Assembly: GCA_029260515.1 (NCBI GenBank)
Contig: JAJDDC010000096.1
Span: 334,119-398,118, forward strand
Origin: Phycisphaerales bacterium
Lineage (GTDB): Bacteria; Planctomycetota; Phycisphaerae; Phycisphaerales; UBA1924
Direction: 5' to 3'
Length of the DNA stretch: 64,000 nucleotides
The translations under genes were made by a program, and so were the position numbers. Below, piece after piece: positions 8,715-18,139 of the stretch; the first letter of the stretch is position 1; every line of letters begins with the position of its first letter. The notes beneath the pieces are model-generated. The model was not told where the DNA came from. It ran no database searches and was given only the letters and a program-made list of their open reading frames with translations.

Positions 8715-9140
8715 TTACGGGCAGCCGGCGCCGAAGGCGGTGAGGAAGGCGATGACGTCGGAGAAGTCGTAGACGCCGAAGGGCTCGGCGAAGTCGGCGG
8801 GCGATGTCATCGTGCCGAAGGCGGTGAGGAAGGCGATGACGTCGGAGAAGTCGAGTGTCCCGAACGGCTCGGCCAGGTCCGCGTCGTTGCACGCGACGCT
8901 CGGGCCGGCCATCGGTACGGACCAGAAGCCGGCTTCTACGCCGTAGTGCCCGTTGACGGTTGGGCCGGCGTCGAACTGCCCGATCGAGCCCGAGAGGGTG
9001 AAGTGCCCGCCCGCCATCTCCATGTCCCCCCCGGCGTCGATGGTGTTCCAGATCAGCTCGTAGGGTCCGCCCGACTGGGCGAGGCTCGCCGGGGTGAAGA
9101 TCGCGAGGGCGGCGAGGATGGTGATCTCAGAGAGTCGCAT
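8715..9140 (-). CDS. Small exported protein with GC-type dockerin tail
   Basis: A 141-residue exported protein with three parts: a Sec signal peptide (about residues 1-21, ending '..ASLAQS'), a 60-residue mature domain with 'LSGSIGQFDAG' and 'YGVEAGFW', and a C-terminal pair of dockerin-like repeats 'DLAEPFGTLDFSDV' and 'DFAEPFGVYDFSDV' ending in GCP. The short middle domain is the same as in the 62241-62648 protein. Function unknown; the tail probably targets or tethers the protein at the cell surface. ATG at 9140 follows AAGGAG. The tail is encoded by a near-tandem DNA repeat. Confidence 0.85.
   Translation of the reverse strand: MRLSEITILAALAIFTPASLAQSGGPYELIWNTIDAGGDMEMAGGHFTLSGSIGQFDAGPTVNGHYGVEAGFWSVPMAGPSVACNDADLAEPFGTLDFSDVIAFLTAFGTMTSPADFAEPFGVYDFSDVIAFLTAFGAGCP
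8730..8853 (-). repeat. Perfect 40-bp direct repeat inside the dockerin-tail coding region
   Basis: Positions 8730-8769 and 8814-8853 are identical over 40 bases, with a period of 84 bases. They encode the 'DFSDVIAFLTAFG' core of the two dockerin-like repeats. Exact identity at third codon positions points to recent duplication or gene conversion. Confidence 0.85.
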
Positions 9141-9179
9141 GGTTCGTCTCCTTGTGTGTATGAATGTGGGGACGGCGAC

Positions 9180-10709
9180 TCACTGCTGCTCGTGCTTGTC
9201 CAGCAGACGCTCCATCTCCTCGATGCGTGCGCGCATCTCGGCGAGTTCGCGCTGGATTCGGAGCTCGTTGTCAACGATGGACCGGTCGATCTCGGCCCTG
9301 CTCTGGGCGGCGGTCAGGCCGCCGAAGCGCTGGCTGGGCTGGTCGAGGTCTGGCCCGCCCCATGTTGCGGGCGCGTCGATGGTGCCGTAGGCGGTCGGGA
9401 TGAAGAGGCACGTCATCGCGACGTCAAAGATGCTGAACGAGCCGGTCGTGGAGTTTTGATCACCCAGGAAGTAGAACGTGTTGGCGCCGGCGTTGACGGA
9501 GAAGACGCTGTGCATCATCACGGGGTTGTCGTAGGTGGCCGAGGGCAGGATCGCGGGGATGCGCAGCTCGACGTCCTGGCCACCCGGCAGGAGGCCCGAG
9601 GCGTTGGAGACACCCATGTTGGCCGTGGTGTCGGCGCCGAGGATGTGGCCGACCTGGGCCTCGGCGGAGGCGATGACGAGCACGTACCCGCTGGACGGGC
9701 AGTTGATGGTGCGTTGATCGATGATGTCGACGGTCGCGGCGGTCGGAGTCAGGACGGCGCCACTGGAGCTGGCCTGGAAGGCGATGCCGGGCTCGTTGAG
9801 CATCTCTGTCGCGTTGATGGCGTCGGTGTCGAGGTTGACCGAGGCGTCGCCGCTGACGTGGGTCTGGAAGGTCATGGTGTTTGCGTCGCCGCGGATGGTG
9901 ACGTGGGTGCTCTCGTTGCCGGCGAAGTTGCCGTCGACCTGGAATCCGACGGAGGAGCCGGTCCCGGACGCTCCCCTGCGGTAGACGTTGAAGTAGCCAC
10001 CGTTGTTGAGGCTGCCGTCCATCTGGGCGGTGATGATGGGCGTGCCGGTGGCGTTGAAGACCTGGAGATTGCCGGAGTTTGAAGAGCCGAGCGCCTCGGC
10101 GACGACGGCCTCGTTGCCGTTTGAACTGGTGATGATGAGGGCGCCGCCGGCGCCGCCGCCGTTGGTCCCGAGCTGGAGGGTCGCGGGGTCGAAGAGGCCG
10201 CCCGCAGAGTTGAGGATCTGGAGGGGCCCGGAGGCGGCGTCGAGGATGGAGCCGTTGTTGTACGCGTCTGTGAGATCGCCCATGGAGGCCTCGGCCATCT
10301 CGGCGAAGCCGGCGAACGAAGAGAACGTCGCGTGGGGGGCGGCGGTGATCTCCTGGGCGGGCGAGAGCGCGGTGTACGAACCCGAGCCGGCGGTGCGGAC
10401 GGAGAGCTCGAGCCATCTGCGGTCGCCGTCGAAGAGGAGGCCCGCGCCGCCGAAGTTGACGGTGACGGTAAAGAGCCCGTCCACGACCTCGACGTTCGAG
10501 CGTGTGATGACGTTGCCGAGCAAGGCGGTGGCGGCGGCGTCGCGGAAGAGGCGGAACTGGAAGTCGTAGAAACCGTCGGCGAGGGCGGCGTTGTCGGAGA
10601 GCCTGCCCTGGTAGGTAAAGGTCTCGGTGAGGGGCTGGGCCTGGGCAAGGCCGGCGGACGCGGCCAGAACGCCGCACGTGATCGCGCGAATGAGCTTCTT
10701 GTGTGTCAT
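9180..10709 (-). CDS. Exported fibre-like protein with C-terminal coiled coil
   Basis: A 509-residue exported protein. Seen: signal peptide (about residues 1-24, '..LAQAQP'), an N-terminal domain with 'FTYQGRLSDNAALADG' and 'DGDRRWLELSVR', a long Gly/Ser/Asn-rich beta-like middle with short periodic strands, and a C-terminal charged coiled coil rich in Glu, Arg and Met (about residues 470-509). The N-terminal domain is widespread in planctomycete proteins called tail-fibre-like; the C-terminal domain usual for those is seen instead in the truncated gene at 63725. Start ATG at 10709 follows AGGAG. It is divergent from a sigma factor gene 195 bp away. Function unknown. Confidence 0.75.
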   Translation of the reverse strand: MTHKKLIRAITCGVLAASAGLAQAQPLTETFTYQGRLSDNAALADGFYDFQFRLFRDAAATALLGNVITRSNVEVVDGLFTVTVNFGGAGLLFDGDRRWLELSVRTAGSGSYTALSPAQEITAAPHATFSSFAGFAEMAEASMGDLTDAYNNGSILDAASGPLQILNSAGGLFDPATLQLGTNGGGAGGALIITSSNGNEAVVAEALGSSNSGNLQVFNATGTPIITAQMDGSLNNGGYFNVYRRGASGTGSSVGFQVDGNFAGNESTHVTIRGDANTMTFQTHVSGDASVNLDTDAINATEMLNEPGIAFQASSSGAVLTPTAATVDIIDQRTINCPSSGYVLVIASAEAQVGHILGADTTANMGVSNASGLLPGGQDVELRIPAILPSATYDNPVMMHSVFSVNAGANTFYFLGDQNSTTGSFSIFDVAMTCLFIPTAYGTIDAPATWGGPDLDQPSQRFGGLTAAQSRAEIDRSIVDNELRIQRELAEMRARIEEMERLLDKHEQQ

Positions 10710-10904
10710 GTCGGTACTCCTGTGAAGGATGGTGGGTTTCGGGCTCACGCCGGGCGGGATGGGGTGCTGGGGGATCTGCCCGCCACCGGCTACACTGCAT
10801 CGCGGTCGCGGGAACGCCCCGCTCCGGGGGGAGAAGCAGGGACCGGACGGGGGTTCCATCACCGCCGGACGAGTTTTTTTGGTGACCTCACTCTGGGGGC
10901 ACGC

Positions 10905-11486
10905 GTGCGAGCTTCCCGAACGGACGAACTGACGCAGATCCTCAACGAGCTGGGCTCGCGCCCCGGTGGGGATTCGGCCGCGCTCATCGAGCTGGTCTAC
11001 GACGAGCTGCGGGGGCTCTCGGAGGCGTATCTGCGCAACGAGCGGGCGGATCACACGCTCCAGGCGACCGCGCTGGTGCATGAGGCATACCTATCGCTCG
11101 CGTCCCGAACGAGCGGCTGGGCCGATCGGTCGCACTTCTTCCGGGCTGCGGCCAAGGCGATGCGGCACATCCTGATCAACCACGCGCAGGCGAGGGGGGC
11201 GGTCAAGCGTGGGGGCGGGGTCGATCGAATCAGACTCCAGGAAACGTCGCTGATCGCGGCGAGCGCGGACGTCGATGTGCTTGAGCTCGACGACGCGCTG
11301 GGGCGGCTCTCGGCGGCCGACGGTGTCAAGGGGCAGATCGTCGAGCTGCGGTTCTTCGGCGGGTGCACAATCGACGAGACTGCGACGGTTCTCGGGATCT
11401 CGACCGCGACGGTGGAACGGCACTGGCGGTTCGCGCGTGCCTGGCTGCGGGCGGACCTGCGTGGGGAGGAGGGGGCGCAGTCATGA
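10905..11486 (+). CDS. ECF-type RNA polymerase sigma factor (kinase-paired)
   Basis: Sigma-70 family factor of 193 residues with regions 2 and 4. Region 2 carries 'LQATALVHEAYLSL', typical of the sub-family catalogued as TIGR02999; region 4 has 'IVELRFFGGCTIDETATVLG' with a helix-turn-helix (about residues 140-185). The GTG at 10905 is chosen because it opens the conserved part; upstream in-frame sequence lacks family features. Its stop overlaps the start of the kinase gene (ATGA at 11483-11486), giving translational coupling. It is divergent from the exported-protein gene ending at 9180, which may be a target. Confidence 0.85.
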   Translation: MRASRTDELTQILNELGSRPGGDSAALIELVYDELRGLSEAYLRNERADHTLQATALVHEAYLSLASRTSGWADRSHFFRAAAKAMRHILINHAQARGAVKRGGGVDRIRLQETSLIAASADVDVLELDDALGRLSAADGVKGQIVELRFFGGCTIDETATVLGISTATVERHWRFARAWLRADLRGEEGAQS

Positions 11487-14080
11487 CGGGCATCGACCGC
11501 GATCGACTCGGGCGTATCGAGGCGATCTTCCATACTGCGTTGGAGCGACCGCGCGGTGAGCGCGAGGCGTACGTAGAGATCGCGTGCGGCGGGGATGTAT
11601 CAATGCGCTCGGAGGTGATGCGGCTACTGTCTGCCGACGAGGACACGGGTGGGCCGTTGTCGGATCCTGTCGCACCGATCGCCGCCGCGTTCGGGCGGGC
11701 CGCCGACTCACGGGAGGACCTGGCGGGGCAGCGCGTGGGCGTATATAGGCTGGTCCACCGGCTGGGCGAGGGCGGGATGGGCTCGGTGTGGCTGGGCGAG
11801 CGCGACGACGCGGAGTTCGAGCGTCGCGTCGCGATCAAGGTGATCAAGCGGGGGATGGACACGGACGAGGTGCTCAGGCGGTTCCGTGTCGAGCGCCGGG
11901 CGCTGGCTGGGCTCGAGCACCCGAGCATCGCCCGGCTGATCGACGCGGCGACGACGGCGGACGGGCGCCCTGCCCTGGTGATGGAATACGTCGAGGGAGT
12001 GCCGCTGGATTCATACTGCGAATCGCGGGGTCTCTCGGTCCGCGAGCGGCTCGATCTTTTCCTGCGGGTCTGTGACGCGGTTGGGCACGCGCACCGCCAG
12101 CTCGTCGTCCACCGCGACCTCAAGCCGTCCAATATCTTCGTCACCTCTGCGGGCGTACCCAAGCTCTTCGATTTCGGCATCGCGAAACTGCTGACGTCCG
12201 AGGGCGACTCGATGACGCGGACCTCTACTGAGCAGCGCGTGCTCACGCCGCGGTACGCCTCGCCCGAGCAGGTCCGGGGTGAGCGGGTCACGACCGCGAC
12301 GGACGTGTTCTCGCTGGGCGTGGTGCTCTACGAGTTGTTGACGGGGCGGGCGCCTTTCGAGACGCCCTCGGGCTCGAGTGACGAACTCCAGCGGATGATT
12401 TGTGAGTCCGAGCCCGTCCGCCCGAGCACGGCGGTCACGCGGGCGCCGACGGAACGATCCGCGACGAGCATGGATGGCCAGGGCGCTGTGCCGATCGGTA
12501 CGCACCGCCTGCGCCGCGAGCTGGAGGGCGACCTGGACACGATAGTGCTGATGGCGCTGCGGAAAGAACCCGAGCGGCGGTACGAGGGGGTGGGGGAACT
12601 CGCTGAGGACATCCGCAGACATCTGAGGGATCTGCCCGTGCGTGCACGCTCGGACACGGCCCGGTACAGGGCGGCGAAGTTTGTTCGGCGCAACCGGGGC
12701 GCGGTCGTGGCCGGGACCTCGGTCATGGTGCTGCTGCTCGGCGGGTTTTCACTGATGACGTGGATGTACACGCGGACAAAAGACGCCGAGGAGGCCGAAT
12801 CCGATCAGCGCCGGTTTGCGGAGGCCAGGCTCGTCGAGGCCGACAGCGTGGCATTGTTCCTCGAGGACATGCTCGCGTCGGCGACGCCCGACAAGGCGGC
12901 GGGTCGGGATCCGGCGGTGCTCCGCGAGATCCTCGACGCGGCGGAAGCGCGTGTCGCACGGGAACTTGGCGACCAACCGCGGGTGCGCGCCCGTATCGAG
13001 CACACACTCGGGTCCAGCTATCGGCTGATCGGCGAGTACGACAAGGCAGAGTTGCACCTCGCGCAGGCGGGGTCGCTCGCGATCGAGCTCTACGGCGCCC
13101 GGAGCGAGACGCTGGCCGCTGTTCGGTACGACCACGCGATGCTGGCGCTCGATCTGGGCGACCACGACCGTGCCGAGCGGCTCGTGCTCCCCGCGGTCGA
13201 GATACTGCGTGCGTTGGACACGGAGCCAACGGCGAGACTCTCGAACGCGGTGGACCTGCTCGGGACGATCGCGCTCGAGCGGGCGCGGTTCGACGAGGCC
13301 GATCGCCTTTTCAGCGAGGCGGTCGCGTTGTACGAGGCCTCGGTGCGGCCTGACGATGAGCGGCTGCTCCAGTGTTACGGGAAACATGCGGTCTTGCTCG
13401 CGCAGCTCGGGCGGAACGACGAGAGCGTCTCGATCCTCCGGGCCGCGATCGGCCGCGCCCGCGCCGCGTCCGACACGCCGAGCGTTGGGAAGCTCTCGCT
13501 CATGAACAACCTGGCGATTATGCTCCGGCGGACGGGCGCGATGGAAGAGTCGCTGGCGGTGTACGACGAGATCGTCTCGGTGTCGGGTGAGATTCTGGGG
13601 CCCGAGCACCGTCTGGCGCTGGTGCCACGATCAAACCGCGCGGCGTTGCTGCACAGGCTCGGGCGCCTCGAGGAGGCGGAGCGTGAGTTCGCGGAGGTTG
13701 GCCCGGTCCAGGAACTGCTCCTGGGCGATCAGCACGACGACACGATCACGACCATGTTCAATCATGCCCAGGTGCTCTCGGAGCTCGGTCGGTTCGTCGA
13801 AGCCGAGCCGATGTTCCTGCGAGCGATCGGGCTCAATCTTGCGGCCAAGGGGCCGGAGCATCCCAGCACCGCGTTCTCGAAGGGTGGGTACGCCAAGGCG
13901 ATGCTGGAGCATGGGGATCCTGGCCGGGGCGCCGAGGCGCGATCTCTGCTCGTTGATGCCCTCGGCGTGCTCGAATCGACGTTCGGCCCGGAGCACCCCG
14001 CGGCGCTGAGCACGCGGCGAGTCCTGGCGGGGCTGGATCCTGCACCTGGCGTCACGGGCGGGTCGCCGCTGACCGAGTGA
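11483..14080 (+). CDS. Transmembrane serine/threonine kinase with TPR sensor region
   Basis: An 865-residue Hanks-type kinase. Seen: N-terminal leader of about 85 residues, glycine loop 'GEGGMGSVW' (about 95), catalytic Lys in 'VAIKVIK' (about 119), 'VVHRDLKPSN' (about 209), 'DFGIAKL' (about 229), 'YASPEQVRGE' activation-loop end, one membrane segment (about 406-430), then a long outer or periplasmic part made of tetratricopeptide-like helices ('AERLVLPAVEIL', 'EEAEREFAEVG'). The start ATG overlaps the upstream sigma factor stop, so sigma and kinase are one unit. Likely role: membrane signalling controlling the paired sigma factor; this is inference from coupling. Confidence 0.9.
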   Translation: MTGIDRDRLGRIEAIFHTALERPRGEREAYVEIACGGDVSMRSEVMRLLSADEDTGGPLSDPVAPIAAAFGRAADSREDLAGQRVGVYRLVHRLGEGGMGSVWLGERDDAEFERRVAIKVIKRGMDTDEVLRRFRVERRALAGLEHPSIARLIDAATTADGRPALVMEYVEGVPLDSYCESRGLSVRERLDLFLRVCDAVGHAHRQLVVHRDLKPSNIFVTSAGVPKLFDFGIAKLLTSEGDSMTRTSTEQRVLTPRYASPEQVRGERVTTATDVFSLGVVLYELLTGRAPFETPSGSSDELQRMICESEPVRPSTAVTRAPTERSATSMDGQGAVPIGTHRLRRELEGDLDTIVLMALRKEPERRYEGVGELAEDIRRHLRDLPVRARSDTARYRAAKFVRRNRGAVVAGTSVMVLLLGGFSLMTWMYTRTKDAEEAESDQRRFAEARLVEADSVALFLEDMLASATPDKAAGRDPAVLREILDAAEARVARELGDQPRVRARIEHTLGSSYRLIGEYDKAELHLAQAGSLAIELYGARSETLAAVRYDHAMLALDLGDHDRAERLVLPAVEILRALDTEPTARLSNAVDLLGTIALERARFDEADRLFSEAVALYEASVRPDDERLLQCYGKHAVLLAQLGRNDESVSILRAAIGRARAASDTPSVGKLSLMNNLAIMLRRTGAMEESLAVYDEIVSVSGEILGPEHRLALVPRSNRAALLHRLGRLEEAEREFAEVGPVQELLLGDQHDDTITTMFNHAQVLSELGRFVEAEPMFLRAIGLNLAAKGPEHPSTAFSKGGYAKAMLEHGDPGRGAEARSLLVDALGVLESTFGPEHPAALSTRRVLAGLDPAPGVTGGSPLTE

Positions 14081-14363
14081 TTGGGTCTTGCACACCCGCT
14101 GTTCGCAGGGCTGGACGGGGCGCTCCCCGCTTGCTCGTGTGATGTAGAGGGGCTCGGGCGATGCGGCCGTACATTTTCGGGTGCTGTGGGCATCTCGGCG
14201 CCCGTCGGCGAGGACCCGCCAAGATGTCCCTACGGGGCGTGTCGGGTAAATCTTTGTGAATGCGTGCAAGGTCTCCGCTCCTGCCGCGAAGTCACCCGGG
14301 GGGAACCGCGTCGAAGACGGGCGTTTACGTCCGCGGCGCACAGTACTCGCATAGGAGCTTGCC

Positions 14364-15200
14364 ATGTTCTCTCGTATCGTTTCCACTGCAATCGTCCTCG
14401 GGGGTCTCGTCGCCGGTCCTGCATTCGGGCAGGTGTTCTTCGGGTTGGATCACGCGGCGGTCGGGGATGCCGACCTGGTGATGACGCCCTCGGGTTTGTC
14501 TATCAACAATCTCGGCCACACCGGTAAGGATGGCGTCGACGTCAGGCTCCCCCCTCCGGCGGCGTCCACGCACCGTCAGGGCTGGTACGGGCATGTCCAG
14601 GGCCTCCGCCAGCCGGTGCTCGATTCGGCGTTTGTGCTCGCGTGCGTCGGGGCGGGGACATCGGGCGTGCCCGAGCAAGTGTGCTCGATGCGCTTTGAGT
14701 ATTTGTCGGGGATCCCGACTGTCTCGTTCGACTACTCGGGTCTACAGCCCGCCACGGTCCGTGTCGTGTACTACTCGCACGGCACAATCCTGGCTGAGGA
14801 GGTGTTGCCGGCGCCGGTGGCGGGGCCTTTCGCGTTGACAGGTACACCAGTCGCGCTCGATCCACTCTACAACAATGGGTTTAGTGCGCACTTCGTGTTC
14901 TCGAGTCATTGCTGGGTGTTTGATTGGACCTGGGATACTTCCCGGATGACTATGCTCGGCGGCGGCGAGCTGCTCGGGTGTGACCACGTCGAGGTATACG
15001 CCGAGGCGCCCCTGACGGAGTTTGATACCTTCACGGATGTCTCAATGCGGATCGAGGGTCCGCCGTCGGTGAACGTCACGCATGAGCTGGCGGAGGTCGA
15101 GTTGGCGGACTGCCCGTGCGATTTCGCGCTGCCGTTCGGGCAGTTGGACTTCTCAGACGTCATCGGGTTCCTGCAGTGCTTCGCGTCTGGCTGTCCATAA
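14364..15200 (+). CDS. Exported protein with single-repeat GC-type dockerin tail
   Basis: A 278-residue exported protein with signal peptide (about 1-22, '..AGPAFGQV') and a mature domain of unknown function rich in beta residues. The tail carries only one dockerin-like repeat, 'DFALPFGQLDFSDV', ending in SGCP, whereas the other six proteins in the window have two. The bracketing cysteines ('CPCD' before and 'GCP' after) are kept. ATG at 14364 has AGGAG 6 bp upstream. It follows a kinase gene and converges on the kinase gene ending at 15240. The 283 bp before it hold no gene that I can support. Confidence 0.75.
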   Translation: MFSRIVSTAIVLGGLVAGPAFGQVFFGLDHAAVGDADLVMTPSGLSINNLGHTGKDGVDVRLPPPAASTHRQGWYGHVQGLRQPVLDSAFVLACVGAGTSGVPEQVCSMRFEYLSGIPTVSFDYSGLQPATVRVVYYSHGTILAEEVLPAPVAGPFALTGTPVALDPLYNNGFSAHFVFSSHCWVFDWTWDTSRMTMLGGGELLGCDHVEVYAEAPLTEFDTFTDVSMRIEGPPSVNVTHELAEVELADCPCDFALPFGQLDFSDVIGFLQCFASGCP

Positions 15201-15239
15201 GCCTCGTGGGGATCGCCCCGGGGTGGGGTGGCGGGGGGG

Positions 15240-18137
15240 TCATCCGCCCCCGGACGCGGGCGAAATGTGGGGAGCTCGGCGGCGCCAAGTCTCGGCTGCG
15301 GCGTGATCGCCGAGCTTCTCGCATACGCCCGCCATGTCCGAGACGAGGACGGCGCGCCATGGCAGCTCGTTCCCGGCGCCGTCTCGATAGAAGCCCTCCC
15401 ATGCCTGCTCGAGGCGTGGGCGGGCTTGTTCGGGTCGTCCGAGGATCCAGAGGACGTGCCCGCGTGCGAAGTTGATGTGGGCCCCCGAGTCGGGCGGGAG
15501 TGTTGGCGTCTGGTCCGCGATATGGCACGCCTGGCGTGAAAGCCTCTCGGCGCGTTCGAGCTCGCCCGTGCCCGCGAGGCTGACCGCCAGGCCGCTGCGG
15601 GTCAGCGCGACGAGGTAGTGCTCCTCGCCGAGGAGATTCAGGAACTCGTCGAGGGCGGAGGCGTACTTTGTTGCGGCCTGCTCGTGGCGCCCGGCCAGTT
15701 CGAGGTACCAGGCGAGGATGCGGCGGGTGTTGGCCGCGAGCAGGGCGTCACGCGCATTGTCCGGGTACGACCGCCAGATCGTGTCGGCGCGTTCGCCGAG
15801 CGCCACCGCGCGATCGAGGCGTCCGGCGAACGCGTCGACTGTTGCCGCCTGCTCCACGCACATGAGCACGGCAAGGTCGGAGTCTCCGTAGCGGGCGGCG
15901 AGGATATCGGCGGCACGTAGCAGCGAGTCGGCGCGGAGTTCGAGCGAGCCTTCGGCCCACGCCGCCTGCGTCTGCGCCATGAGCAGACCGACCATCGCCG
16001 GGTGATTCGGGCCCAGGATTCTCTCTTGCAGGCGGAGCACACGCCCGATTGCCTCGGCCCGGCCGGGGGGAGCATTACCGGGAGAAAATGACTGACTGGG
16101 GGCGCGAAGAAACTCGATGTCACGCCGCAACGCAACGGCCGCAGATTGTCCGGGTGAATCCCAGATATCACGGAGAGCTTTGCTCAGTGCGGCGTCGGGC
16201 GACGTATTGATCAACCGGGCCGCCTGGCCGAGCGAATCGAGCAGTTCCGGGTCATCCGGGAACGAGCGGCGCAGACGGATTCGCATTGCATCGAGTACCA
16301 GGTCTGCTGCGTGTGCCGTGCCCGCTTGCTCGAGTGCCGCCCATGCCTTGATGGCGATCATCTCGCCGTGTACATATTCGACGTTGGTCGAATGGGCCGC
16401 GTCCAGCGCGGTGATCGCGTCGTCGGCGGCAGAAGAGGCGTCCGCCAAACGACCTTGCGCCTTCAAAATGCGGGCGCGGAGGGCGATCGAGTGCGCGTTC
16501 GCCGGATGACCAACGCCGAGAATACGGCCACGCATCTCGATGGCTTGTTGACAGATCTGTTCAGCCTCGCCGAGCCTGCGGCGTACGAGCAGGACGCTCG
16601 CCAGTTCGTGCAAGGCTTCGGCGATCTCAGGTGAATCACCGCTGGGTGTTTCGACGCGCAGCCTCACGAGCCCGCCGCGGAGCGCGTCCTCTGCGTACTC
16701 GACGAACTTGGCGTCGTTGCCCGGGGCCAGGCCCGTGTATACGCCGCCCCAGAGGCGCCGGATTTCCTGGTCGAGCTCTGGCTCATCGGCGTACGCGCCG
16801 GATTCGAGCCGGAAGTACAGACGCCCGAGCCCGGCCGAGACCGCGGCCCCGATCTCGGGGTGCGCCGCGTCGACCGCGGGGAGTGTCAGTCGCATTAACT
16901 CGGTGACCGCCCGCAGCCGGACCTGATCGAGGCGCGCCTGCTCGCGTTGTTGGGACTCGCGTCGCTGCGCGGCGGCGGCATCTGCCATGCTTGCGACGAC
17001 GAGCGCAGAGGCGGTGACGAGCACGGTGACCGAGACGACGACGGCGGCGATACGCCGGCGATTCCGGGAAGCAAGCCGCTGGACGAGGTACCACCCCGAG
17101 TCGCCGCGGGCCTCGACAGGTTGCTTGTTGATGAAACGCTCGACCTCCGCCCCCAACGCCGCCGCGGACTGATAGCGGCGGCGCTTGTCCTTGTGCAGGG
17201 CCATATGAACGATCGCGTCGAGATCTTTGTGAATAGTGGGATCGGCCGAGCGGAGCGGTGTCGCGGGTGTATCAACAATCGTCTTCGCCATCGCGAGGAT
17301 GGACCCGTCGAGCTGGTAAGGGAGCCTTCCGCACAGCAGCACGTAGAGCAGCACGCCGAGCGAGTACACGTCCGTGAGTGCATCGACGGCGTCCGGATCT
17401 CCGGACACTTGCTCGGGGGAAGCGTACGCGGGAGTCCCGGTGAGCTCCCCGACGCGAGTCCGCCAGGCGTCGCCGTGCCTGGCGATGCCGAAGTCGAGCA
17501 CGACGGGGTTGCCGTCCTTGCGTACCAGGACATTGTCTGGCTTGATGTCCCGGTGGATCACTCCGTTGAGGTGCGCGTGATGGATCGCCTCGCAGACACG
17601 AACAAACACGCCCAGCAGCGCGGCGTGCCGCCGGTCCGCGGTCCAAGATGGGTCTTGCCATTCATCGATCGGGGTGCCGTCAACGTACTCCATGACCATC
17701 GCGGCCCCGCCGTCGTCGAGAGTCCGCGACTCGAAGATGGTCACGATCCCGGGGTGACGCAGCCCGGCGGCGATCTCGGCCTCGCGTTCGGCACGCCAGC
17801 CGGCGCCGTTGTGATCAGCTCCGCGTATGAGTTTTATTGCGACCGTACGCGCAGTCGAGGTTTGGACCGCGCGGTACACGAGCGCCTGGGCGCCGCTTCC
17901 TATCCGTTCGATGATCCGGTAGCCGGGGACACGCGGGGCGTCCTCTGGGCCGAGCGCGGGCGATGCGAGGGCTCGGACACGGACGAGGTACGCGGCTTCC
18001 TCTCTCGCGGCCTGGACATACTCGCGGCAGACGTTGCAAGACCGAAGGTGGTCGCGGGTTGACGAATCCGGCGCGCCGCCGCACGCGATCGAGTCGATCG
18101 CGGTCGGCGAGAGGTGCTCAGACTCGCTCGGGGGCAT
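15240..18137 (-). CDS. Transmembrane serine/threonine kinase with N-terminal zinc-finger-like motif and TPRs
   Basis: A 965-residue kinase. The first 70 residues hold 'DHLRSCNVCREYV', an H-x3-C-x2-C motif as in zinc-binding anti-sigma domains, which suggests direct binding of the paired sigma factor. Then come the glycine loop 'GSGAQALVY' (about 80), Lys in 'VAIKLIRG' (about 103), 'VIHRDIKPDN' (about 194), 'DFGIARHG', and 'YASPEQVSGD'; a membrane segment 'VVVSVTVLVTASALVVA' (about 369-388); and a long TPR-like C-terminal half. The ATG at 18137 lies 2 bp after the sigma stop. An in-frame extension to 18245 overlaps the sigma gene and is rejected. Kinase identity is firm; the zinc-finger role is inferred. 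Confidence 0.9.
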   Translation of the reverse strand: MPPSESEHLSPTAIDSIACGGAPDSSTRDHLRSCNVCREYVQAAREEAAYLVRVRALASPALGPEDAPRVPGYRIIERIGSGAQALVYRAVQTSTARTVAIKLIRGADHNGAGWRAEREAEIAAGLRHPGIVTIFESRTLDDGGAAMVMEYVDGTPIDEWQDPSWTADRRHAALLGVFVRVCEAIHHAHLNGVIHRDIKPDNVLVRKDGNPVVLDFGIARHGDAWRTRVGELTGTPAYASPEQVSGDPDAVDALTDVYSLGVLLYVLLCGRLPYQLDGSILAMAKTIVDTPATPLRSADPTIHKDLDAIVHMALHKDKRRRYQSAAALGAEVERFINKQPVEARGDSGWYLVQRLASRNRRRIAAVVVSVTVLVTASALVVASMADAAAAQRRESQQREQARLDQVRLRAVTELMRLTLPAVDAAHPEIGAAVSAGLGRLYFRLESGAYADEPELDQEIRRLWGGVYTGLAPGNDAKFVEYAEDALRGGLVRLRVETPSGDSPEIAEALHELASVLLVRRRLGEAEQICQQAIEMRGRILGVGHPANAHSIALRARILKAQGRLADASSAADDAITALDAAHSTNVEYVHGEMIAIKAWAALEQAGTAHAADLVLDAMRIRLRRSFPDDPELLDSLGQAARLINTSPDAALSKALRDIWDSPGQSAAVALRRDIEFLRAPSQSFSPGNAPPGRAEAIGRVLRLQERILGPNHPAMVGLLMAQTQAAWAEGSLELRADSLLRAADILAARYGDSDLAVLMCVEQAATVDAFAGRLDRAVALGERADTIWRSYPDNARDALLAANTRRILAWYLELAGRHEQAATKYASALDEFLNLLGEEHYLVALTRSGLAVSLAGTGELERAERLSRQACHIADQTPTLPPDSGAHINFARGHVLWILGRPEQARPRLEQAWEGFYRDGAGNELPWRAVLVSDMAGVCEKLGDHAAAETWRRRAPHISPASGGG

Positions 18138-18139
18138 GA

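Noticed and set aside
11363..11482. In-frame N-terminal extension of the 11483 kinase
   Set aside because: It lies inside the sigma factor region 4 coding sequence; the ATGA overlap at 11483 is the natural start.
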